Assembly (NCBI GenBank): GCA_037147235.1
Contig: JBAWVO010000332.1
Span: forward strand, 1-6,973
Direction of reading: 5' to 3'
DNA: 6,973 bases
Source of the DNA: JANXQG01 sp037147235
Lineage (GTDB): Bacteria; Planctomycetota; Planctomycetia; Pirellulales; Thermoguttaceae
Positions 1 to 5,770 of the stretch are shown here, one piece after another. The translations under genes were made by a program, and so were the position numbers. Below the pieces are notes generated by a model. That model made no database searches, had not been told where the DNA came from, and was given only the letters and a program-made list of their open reading frames with translations. Within the stretch, counting starts at the first letter, position 1. The number at the start of each line of letters is the position of its first letter.

Positions 1-87
1 AATGACACGAAAGAGAACGAAATACAACTGCCTTTTTTCGTCTGTTTTGTGTCTTACGTGGTTCTCTTTGAGTTCTGAGATAGATCC
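1..87. other. Intergenic stretch downstream of the zinc-ribbon gene
   Basis: This is the 3' flank of the minus-strand zinc-ribbon gene, up to the window edge. I see no credible gene. It contains a perfect 9-bp inverted repeat (AAAGAGAAC at 10-18, GTTCTCTTT at 61-69), but the 42-base loop and the lack of a following U-run on the minus strand make it a poor terminator candidate. Confidence 0.4.
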
Positions 88-867
88 TTACTGCGACATG
101 ATCGGTTCACGTTGCGTTTCGGTCATGGCTCGAATCCATTCGCGACGATTGGTCTTCTGCTTCTGGACCGTAGTTGCTGGTAGCGCGGGTTGCTCCCAGC
201 CCTGGTCCATTCCTTCCTTCAAGACGTCCGAAATTTGGCTATCATTGAGTTTCGGTTCGTTTTCGCGACCTAATCGGACCCACTCGTCACGACATTCTTT
301 ACAGACGCCATTTTCATCAACGGCGTGGAGCAGTTTTTGAAAGAACTCTTTCCTCATGCCGAATCGGATATTCTCATTTTTCGGTTTTTTGACAACGCGA
401 TTGGGCGGCGACGACGGCATTCCCTTGACGATCAGGACGATGAGGACAACGACCACGACTGCGGCCGCAATTCCGCCGCCGATGTAGATCATCATCTGTT
501 CATCCTTATTCTTCGCACGGCTTGCCGCCGCACGGGTTGCACCCAAGTCAACGGGGGCGGCCGACGCTTGGGTAGCCGTGGGGCGTGCGGTAGCCGCCGG
601 CCGTGACGCGGATGCGGTCTTGGTGGCCGTCTTCGCTGCGGCGGGAACCGGCGAGGGTGCTAGGCTCTCGAAAAAGTCTATGTCGGAACCACCCGGCGTG
701 GGGGCTTTGTCGGAAATTATGTCGAACACCTCGGCGGCCGACTGCGGCTCGTCAGCGGGAACCGTGAACCGGCCTTTACACTGCGGGCAGATCAGGGCAC
801 GGCCTTTCAGTTCATCCTTCACGGCCAGCTTCTTGTCACAATTCGGACATGCAATGACTTGACTCAC
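88..867 (-). CDS. MJ0042-type zinc-ribbon protein with one membrane segment
   Basis: A 259-residue protein of unknown specific function. Residues 7-30 form a CXXC-X16-CXXC zinc ribbon (CPNC at 7-10, CPQC at 27-30), resembling the MJ0042-type finger found at the start of many planctomycete proteins. An Ala/Pro/Thr-rich, probably disordered linker follows (about 70-118). One hydrophobic segment comes next (about 126-148, with the run AAAVVVVVLIVLIV), followed by a basic stretch (RVVKKPK). The C-terminal domain (about 165-259) is charged, likely helical, and holds another CXXC (CKEC, 189-192). The Lys/Arg-rich flank after the membrane segment leaves orientation uncertain. The GTG start at 867 is chosen because AGGTG lies 5 bases upstream and the zinc ribbon begins almost at once. 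The open frame continues to 1029, but that extension is translated from a palindromic repeat. The gene follows the ATPase gene on the same strand but is separated by the repeat and has its own -10 box. The gene itself is secure; its role is unknown. Confidence 0.85.
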   Translation of the reverse strand: MSQVIACPNCDKKLAVKDELKGRALICPQCKGRFTVPADEPQSAAEVFDIISDKAPTPGGSDIDFFESLAPSPVPAAAKTATKTASASRPAATARPTATQASAAPVDLGATRAAASRAKNKDEQMMIYIGGGIAAAVVVVVLIVLIVKGMPSSPPNRVVKKPKNENIRFGMRKEFFQKLLHAVDENGVCKECRDEWVRLGRENEPKLNDSQISDVLKEGMDQGWEQPALPATTVQKQKTNRREWIRAMTETQREPIMSQ

Positions 868-872
868 GGGAT

Positions 873-877
873 CACCT
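873..877 (-). promoter_or_regulatory. Ribosome binding site that fixes the GTG start of the zinc-ribbon gene
   Basis: On the minus strand AGGTG sits 5 bases before the GTG at 867. No comparable site precedes the ATG at 1029, which lies inside a palindromic repeat. This supports the shorter 259-residue product. Confidence 0.6.
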
Positions 878-888
878 GGGGAAGAGCG

Positions 889-917
889 ATTATAAGAATC
901 TGATCTTCCAGGATAAA
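889..917 (-). promoter_or_regulatory. Probable promoter of the zinc-ribbon gene
   Basis: A perfect TATAAT box lies at 894-889 on the minus strand. With a 17-bp spacer the -35 hexamer would be TTTATC (917-912), which matches the consensus at only three positions. The predicted transcript start near 882 leaves a leader of about 15 bases, just enough for the AGGTG site. The -10 box is convincing and the -35 weak. If real, the gene is transcribed at least partly independently of the upstream ATPase gene, and transcription from here would not pass through the palindromic repeat. Confidence 0.45.
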
Positions 918-949
918 CCAGACCGGCCGAATTGGAAAGCCCCGGTTGT

Positions 950-1063
950 GTGTGGCAAGATTTTCTGGCAAGCGCGTGGCACGGGCTTCCAGCCCGTGGA
1001 ATTCGACACGGGCAAGATGCCCGTGCCACGGTGGCATTCGTCTGTCAAAGAATCTTGCCACAC
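950..1063. repeat. Nested palindromic intergenic repeat (REP/MITE-like)
   Basis: The 114-bp element has three levels of symmetry. The outermost is a perfect 13-bp inverted repeat (GTGTGGCAAGATT at 950-962, AATCTTGCCACAC at 1051-1063), whose pairing extends imperfectly inward to about 972/1041. Inside it is a perfect 11-bp inverted repeat (GTGGCACGGGC at 976-986, GCCCGTGCCAC at 1019-1029). Each inner half is itself a hairpin: CACGGGC-ttcca-GCCCGTG (980-998) and CACGGGC-aagat-GCCCGTG (1007-1025). Similar GC-rich units are scattered through planctomycete and verrucomicrobial genomes, from family knowledge. It lies between two minus-strand genes. No transposase and no exact target-site duplication is seen; flanks CCCCGGTT (940-947) and CCCCAGGTT (from 1066) are only similar. 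Transcribed RNA could fold into a strong structure, but there is no U-tract for classic termination. Confidence 0.8.
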
Positions 1064-1084
1064 CCCCCCAGGTTTCCGTCGATT

Positions 1085-1888
1085 TTATACCTCGACCATG
1101 GCCAGTTCGTGATAGACGGACTCGACCACGTCGGCATCAATCGTAAGCAAGTGGCGCCCCGCCCCGGCAACCAGGGAAAGATCGGCGAGCAACCGGACCT
1201 GCCTCGGAATGCCTTGCGACAGTTCATAGAGTCGCTCGATGGCCGATTCATCGAACATGCTTGCGGAACCGCCTGCCTGGCGAAGCGAACGGTCGAGGTA
1301 TCCGGCGATATCGTCCAACTGCCATGCCTCCAGATCGATGCGCAGCTCCGACAGGCCGAGCAAAGTATTGCCCAACTGGCCGATCGTCAAGCGGTCACCG
1401 GCTAGAATGAGCGTCAAACGTGGCTGGGGCGAAGGTTCCAACTTGGCCAGGCGGATTAGGTGCGGAACTACGCTGTTTTCCGCTTGATCGGCATCGTCGA
1501 TGAGGATCACGGCATCGACCTGTTGATAGCGAAAGGCGGCCAGGCGGTCGCTCAGTGCCCGCCAAAGCGAGGGGGTCGAGTCGCAGCGGTCGAGATTGCG
1601 TCCGAATTGGGCGGCCAGCGACCAGAGCATTTCATCGCCACTGATGCCCGTTAGGCTGACCCTTGCGACGACAGGTCCGCGACGGCACAGTTGAGATGCG
1701 AAAATTTCCAGCAGCAGCGACTTGCCGCTTCCTTCCGGCCCCAAGAGCAGGCCCAGTCGGCGGTGCTGCTCAACCAGAAAGTGTAGCCGCGCCAAGGCTT
1801 CTTCGTGTGTGGAACTTTGATAGAAGGACTGCGGATCGGAACCATCGTGAAACGGTGATTCCTGCAAACCCCAATACGACTCGTACAT
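1085..1888 (-). CDS. ExeA-like AAA ATPase
   Basis: A 267-residue soluble ATPase of the ExeA/GspA-like AAA group. It opens with MYESYWGLQESPF, the usual start of this family. Walker A is GPEGSGKS (50-57) and Walker B is AVILIDDAD (126-134). A sensor-1-like LTLILAGD lies at 158-165, and SQGIPRQV (224-231) is the family's sensor-2 region with its Arg. All nucleotide-binding motifs are intact, so an active ATPase is likely. In Aeromonas, ExeA works with ExeB in placing the type II secretion machinery, and that protein has a membrane segment and a peptidoglycan-binding domain after the ATPase. Here the protein ends right after the ATPase lid, with no such domains and no secretion gene in the window, so its role is open. 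Many such short ATPases act in transposition (TniB-like) or as regulators. The ATG at 1888 has AGGGAG 6 bases upstream. The porin-like gene lies 147 bp upstream on the same strand. Confidence 0.85.
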   Translation of the reverse strand: MYESYWGLQESPFHDGSDPQSFYQSSTHEEALARLHFLVEQHRRLGLLLGPEGSGKSLLLEIFASQLCRRGPVVARVSLTGISGDEMLWSLAAQFGRNLDRCDSTPSLWRALSDRLAAFRYQQVDAVILIDDADQAENSVVPHLIRLAKLEPSPQPRLTLILAGDRLTIGQLGNTLLGLSELRIDLEAWQLDDIAGYLDRSLRQAGGSASMFDESAIERLYELSQGIPRQVRLLADLSLVAGAGRHLLTIDADVVESVYHELAMVEV

Positions 1889-2035
1889 AGCAATCTCCCT
1901 GAGCCCCCCCGGATGAGGATTCTTAATGGACGTTCTTCCCGTATCCTCCGGATTATCGGCACGGTTTACCAGAGACTTTATTCAGTTTGTGTCGTTTGCT
2001 CTGTTTTGGGAGCCGAAGACCACCGAACGATTTGG

Positions 2036-3448
2036 CTAGAACCCGTACTTCGCCACGAACTCAAAGCGGACGGACTCGCCCGGGGCTTGATCCACGTAGA
2101 GCGTCTTCCACGAGCTGACTTCCAGGCCGACGAGGAACTGCTTTGTCAAGTCGTAGCTGAAGTTGCCGTAATAGAACTGGTTGTAGCTTCGCTCACTAGA
2201 GAGGTGCAGATCCTCATCTTTGGGGTCGTCCAGCGAATAACCAAAATGGCTATGGGAGCAAGGCGTCCAATCGTACCACATCTCGCACCAGCCACCCGTG
2301 GAGTGAATTCCCTGAAACGTGACAGGGTCGATTCCTTGGCCGACCCCGCCGAGGAACGTGTCGAGGTTTTGACCGGTGAAGAACTCCGCCTGGAACCCGA
2401 GTTGCTTAGTAATCGGAATCCGCAGATCGGCGTTCAAAGACCACGTTTTGCGATGTAGATCCTGAGGGCCGCTCGTAACGTCGAACTGCTCATCACCGAT
2501 GTGGGACGACACTCCCAAGGTGACGGGCAGGGCATCGGGGCCTTTGCGTTCGCCCAAAGTGATGGCTGCGCGCCCTTCGATAATCGGCCAGCCGGCGAAT
2601 TCGCTGCGCGCGTTACCGGACGATTCAAAGGCGTTTTGGTTGATCGAGGCCTGGAAGGTGAACAGCGTGCAATCCGACCAAGCAAGATAGCGTTCGGCAC
2701 GGAACTGCGCTCGGCGGTAACCGATGTTGCCGCCATCCCACCCCACCGAATACATGAGCATGCCGGGATTCAACGGCGAAATCACGTCCCACGTCTGCCC
2801 GGCGAGCAGGCGGGCGTCTTCGTCTTTGACTTCCAGATAGGCGTGACGAAGGAGCAAGGTGCCTTTGTTCTCCTGTATAGTCACCCCCGGAAACCCGCCT
2901 TGGAAGTCGATCTCCACCTTGCCACCGCTTTGCGCGGAGTCCAGAAGCGGGATTTTCGGGCCCAGGATGTCAACCCCCAGGCGAGTATTGCGGCCATCGA
3001 CCACAAATTCATTCTCTCGCTGTGGGTTAGCGGACATGGACCACAAGGTGTACGAACCCGGATTGGTCCGTTCCGTGGAGTAGACCGTGTTGGCCCAAAG
3101 GAATCCGTAGGGAGTGATCTTGAAATCGCCCTTGGTCCAGGCCAGCTTCCGTATCTCGGTTCTCACTTCATCCAGGGAGTACTGCTTATCGTCGGGCGGA
3201 GCCGGCGTCGAGTACGCGACGGTCGCGGTGTCCCCGGCTGCAACGGCGGCAGCGAAATCGGCGAAGGGCATTGTTGGAGCAACGGGGGATTGGGCAACCG
3301 TGGGAGGAGCAACCGGCATCGGTTCGGTCGGTCGGTCAAACGGCGACACCGATCCGTTGTTGTCGACCTGGCCCGCAACCTGGTTCGGGTACATCGGATC
3401 GCCCGCCAACATGAGCAGACCCATCACACAGAACAATTTGGTCCCCAC
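2036..3448 (-). CDS. DcaP-like outer-membrane porin
   Basis: A 470-residue probable outer-membrane beta-barrel protein. Residues 1-26 look like a signal peptide (MGTKLFCVMGLLMLAG, then a probable cut after VAG near 26). Residues 28-88 are a Pro/Ala/Val-rich linker, followed by a short helical stretch (SLDEVRTEIRKLAW, 91-104). From about 108 to the end there are many alternating hydrophobic/aromatic segments ending in RFEFVAKYGF, the terminal Phe signature of outer-membrane barrels. Conserved-looking features include GRNTRLGVDI (152-161), GKVEIDFQGGF (176-186) and HAYLEVK (202-208). The pattern resembles DcaP-type porins, which pass small organic acids in Acinetobacter; the substrate here is unknown. 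The GTG at 3448 is chosen because AGGAGG lies 6 bases upstream. The gene is divergent from acs (306 bp between starts), so a link to acetate uptake is conceivable but unproven. I see no confident promoter or terminator for it. Confidence 0.8.
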   Translation of the reverse strand: MGTKLFCVMGLLMLAGDPMYPNQVAGQVDNNGSVSPFDRPTEPMPVAPPTVAQSPVAPTMPFADFAAAVAAGDTATVAYSTPAPPDDKQYSLDEVRTEIRKLAWTKGDFKITPYGFLWANTVYSTERTNPGSYTLWSMSANPQRENEFVVDGRNTRLGVDILGPKIPLLDSAQSGGKVEIDFQGGFPGVTIQENKGTLLLRHAYLEVKDEDARLLAGQTWDVISPLNPGMLMYSVGWDGGNIGYRRAQFRAERYLAWSDCTLFTFQASINQNAFESSGNARSEFAGWPIIEGRAAITLGERKGPDALPVTLGVSSHIGDEQFDVTSGPQDLHRKTWSLNADLRIPITKQLGFQAEFFTGQNLDTFLGGVGQGIDPVTFQGIHSTGGWCEMWYDWTPCSHSHFGYSLDDPKDEDLHLSSERSYNQFYYGNFSYDLTKQFLVGLEVSSWKTLYVDQAPGESVRFEFVAKYGF

Positions 3449-3454
3449 GAGTTC

Positions 3455-3460
3455 CCTCCT
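3455..3460 (-). promoter_or_regulatory. Ribosome binding site of the porin-like gene
   Basis: A perfect AGGAGG on the minus strand, 6 bases before the GTG at 3448. It decides for GTG as the start, immediately ahead of the signal peptide. Confidence 0.8.
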
Positions 3461-3673
3461 GAAACGAGAATACCCGGCACGAATCGTCCTTGCGAATCAA
3501 GAGTCGTAAACTACACACTCGGCCGAACCGATATTTCAGACAAAATCCCCTACTTCCCCTATCGCTACGCCACGCCCTTTTCTTGCATCGAACGCGGAGA
3601 ATAACAACTTTATGGGTTGGGCAATTAGGAACATTAGGCTCTGGGTGCGGGATGCGAATAATTGGTCCGAATG

Positions 3674-3702
3674 TTGACACTTTGAGGGCATTGGCCTAGA
3701 AT
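3674..3702 (+). promoter_or_regulatory. Sigma-70-type promoter of acs
   Basis: TTGACA (3674-3679), a 17-bp spacer and TAGAAT (3697-3702) make an almost ideal housekeeping promoter. The transcript would start near 3708-3710, giving a leader of about 45 bases before the ATG at 3755. A GTG at 3710 in the acs frame would coincide with the transcript start, so it is not a likely translation start. Confidence 0.8.
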
Positions 3703-3754
3703 CAGCAGCGTGGTAGTCCCCGTGAAATTTCCACCGAACCTAGGGAGCGAATCA

Positions 3755-5713
3755 ATGGCAGAGTCGAAAGCCGGGCAGATCGTCAATGTTATGAAGGAGG
3801 ATCGTCTTTTCCCACCCTCCAAGGAATTCTCCGCGAAAGCGAGAATCAGCTCGGTGGAGCAATACGAGAAGCTTTGGAAAGAGGCGGCCGACGACATCGA
3901 GGGGTTCTGGGGACGCATGGCCAATGAGCTTCATTGGTTCAAACCTTACGAAAAAGTTCTCCAATGGGACATGCCGTTCGCCAAGTGGTTTGTTGGCGGG
4001 CAGACCAATGTTTCCTACAACTGCCTGGACGTGCATCTCGGCACACCGCGACAGAACAAGGTGGCGTTCATCTGGGAGGGCGAGCCGGGTGACACCCGCG
4101 TGCTTACCTACCAGATGCTGCACGCCGAGGTCTGTAAGTTTGCCAACGTGCTGAAGTCGTTGGGCATCGGCAAGGGGGACGTCGTTGCATTGTACATGCC
4201 GATGATCCCCGAACTCCCCATCGCGATGCTGGCCTGTGCGCGGATCGGCGCAGTCCATTCCGTGGTATTCGGTGGGTTCTCCGCGGAAGCCATTGCTGAC
4301 CGCAACAACGACGCCTTCGTCAAGCTGATGATTACGGCCGACGCCGGCTGGCGGCGCGGCAAGCATGTTCCACTGAAGGAGAACACGGATCTCGCCCTGG
4401 AGAAGTCGCCGACGGTCGAGAGGTGCGTCGTGGTGCGGCGCGTGGGCGTCGACGTGACGATGGAGGAAGGCCGCGATTTCTGGTGGCACGACTTGATGGC
4501 GACTGCCTCGCCCGTCTGCCCCGCCGAGCCCATGGACAGCGAGGCACCGCTGTTCGTCCTCTACACGAGCGGGTCGACCGGCAAGCCCAAAGGGGTCAAG
4601 CACACCACGGCCGGTTACAACCTCCACGTCAAGAAGACCATGGAATGGGTCTTCGATGTCCGTGACGAGGACTTGTACTGGTCGACCGCCGACATCGGCT
4701 GGATCACGGGGCATAGCTACGTGGTGTACGGACCGCTGTCGGCCGGCGTCACGTCGCTGATCTATGAAGGCTCGCCGGACACCCCAGACAAGGACCGCTG
4801 GTGGGATATGATCGAGCGCTACCGCGTGTCGATCCTCTACACGGCGCCAACCGCCATCCGCACGTTCATCAAGTGGGGCGATCCGTATGTCACTCGCCAC
4901 GACTTGTCGAGCCTGCGCTTGTTGGGTAGCGTGGGCGAAGGCATCAATCCGGAAGCCTGGATGTGGTACTACGAGAAGATCGGCGGCGGACGCTGCCCGA
5001 TCGTCGATACGTGGTGGCAGACGGAGACGGGCGCGATCATGATGAGCCCGTTGCCCGGTGCGATCCCGTTGAAGCCAGGCAGTTGCACCAAGCCGTTGCC
5101 CGGCGTAGTTCCCGAGGTCGTCGGCGAGGACGGCAAGCCGGTGCCCGCCGGCGCCGGCGGATGGCTGGTAATCACCAAGCCGTGGCCTTCGATGATCCGC
5201 GGCCTGTGGAGAGACGACCAGCGATTCAAAACGCAGTATTGGAGTAACGTGCCGGGCAAGTATCTTTGCGGCGACAATGCTCGTTGCGACAGCGACGGTT
5301 ATTACTGGATCATGGGGCGCATCGACGACGTACTCAATGTTTCCGGACATCGTTTGAGTACAATCGAGGTGGAAAGTGCCCTGGTGAGCCACCCGGCCGT
5401 GGCCGAGGCGGCGGCTGTCGGGCGTCCCCACGAGATCAAGGGCGAGGCCGTGGCCGTCTTCGTCACGCTGGCCGCCGGCTTCCTGCCTTCCGAGCAGTTG
5501 CGGAAGGATCTCAAGGACCATGTCCGCAAGGAGATCGGTGCCCTGGCGGTTCCCGACGACATCCGCTTTACCAACTCCTTGCCGAAGACTCGCAGCGGCA
5601 AGATCATACGCCGGCTGCTCCGCGACATTGCGGCCGGGCGCGAGACGGTAAGCGATATGACCACGCTGGAGGATTTCGGCGTGCTGGTGCGACTGCGGAA
5701 CGAGGAAGAGTAG
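3755..5713 (+). CDS. acs: Acetyl-CoA synthetase (AMP-forming)
   Basis: A 652-residue cytoplasmic enzyme that joins acetate to CoA using ATP, through acetyl-AMP. The length equals that of E. coli Acs, and the family motifs appear in order. The ATP-binding loop is YTSGSTGKPKG (270-280). WWQTETG (420-426) contains the Trp that keeps the acyl pocket small, favouring acetate over longer acids. The hinge is GRIDD (521-525, with Asp524), followed by VLNVSGHR. PKTRSGK (610-616) ends in Lys616, the catalytic lysine that is acetylated in Salmonella (Lys609). One oddity is GEGINPEAW (394-402), where the usual motif is GEPINPEAW. The ATG at 3755 is chosen over the in-frame GTG at 3710 because GGGAG lies 7 bases upstream and the promoter would start transcripts near 3709. 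It faces a deacetylase-family gene tail-to-tail, which suggests control by lysine acetylation. The identification is very secure. Confidence 0.97.
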   Translation: MAESKAGQIVNVMKEDRLFPPSKEFSAKARISSVEQYEKLWKEAADDIEGFWGRMANELHWFKPYEKVLQWDMPFAKWFVGGQTNVSYNCLDVHLGTPRQNKVAFIWEGEPGDTRVLTYQMLHAEVCKFANVLKSLGIGKGDVVALYMPMIPELPIAMLACARIGAVHSVVFGGFSAEAIADRNNDAFVKLMITADAGWRRGKHVPLKENTDLALEKSPTVERCVVVRRVGVDVTMEEGRDFWWHDLMATASPVCPAEPMDSEAPLFVLYTSGSTGKPKGVKHTTAGYNLHVKKTMEWVFDVRDEDLYWSTADIGWITGHSYVVYGPLSAGVTSLIYEGSPDTPDKDRWWDMIERYRVSILYTAPTAIRTFIKWGDPYVTRHDLSSLRLLGSVGEGINPEAWMWYYEKIGGGRCPIVDTWWQTETGAIMMSPLPGAIPLKPGSCTKPLPGVVPEVVGEDGKPVPAGAGGWLVITKPWPSMIRGLWRDDQRFKTQYWSNVPGKYLCGDNARCDSDGYYWIMGRIDDVLNVSGHRLSTIEVESALVSHPAVAEAAAVGRPHEIKGEAVAVFVTLAAGFLPSEQLRKDLKDHVRKEIGALAVPDDIRFTNSLPKTRSGKIIRRLLRDIAAGRETVSDMTTLEDFGVLVRLRNEEE

Positions 5714-5770
5714 TCCGGCTGCCGTAAGGATTGGTCGAGAAACACATCGGGACAGGCCCCGGTGAACGGT

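Larger units (their letters stand above)
3449..3754. promoter_or_regulatory. Divergent control region between the porin-like gene and acs
   Basis: This 306-bp region has no credible gene. It carries the porin ribosome site at one end and the acs promoter at the other. Two ATTAGG copies spaced 9 bp apart (3624-3629 and 3633-3638) lie about 36-50 bp upstream of the acs -35 box and could be protein-binding half-sites, though this is weak. For the porin-like gene I could not find a promoter with good spacing. Confidence 0.5.

Noticed and set aside
10..69. 9-bp inverted repeat as a terminator for the zinc-ribbon gene
   Set aside because: A 42-base loop and no U-run make termination unlikely; chance is a sufficient explanation in AT-richer DNA.
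2..340. 112-codon plus-strand open frame at the left edge
   Set aside because: The hydrophobic start resembles a signal sequence, but most of the frame lies opposite the zinc-ribbon gene and its composition is that of an antisense shadow.
950..1063. CRISPR-like array or attachment site
   Set aside because: The repeats are inverted rather than direct with spacers, and no cas or integrase gene is present.
2501..3604. 367-codon open frame antisense to the porin-like gene
   Set aside because: It is a shadow of codon bias in the porin-like gene, with no domain; the minus-strand product has a signal peptide, a perfect ribosome site and a barrel C-terminus.
3710..3754. 15-codon N-terminal extension of acs from GTG
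   Set aside because: The GTG falls at the predicted transcript start, and the ATG at 3755 has a ribosome site and gives the standard 652-residue enzyme.
3752..5521. 589-codon open frame antisense to acs
   Set aside because: It lies wholly opposite a certain gene, its translation is Arg/His/Asp-rich without recognisable domains, and such frames are expected opposite GC-rich coding sequence.
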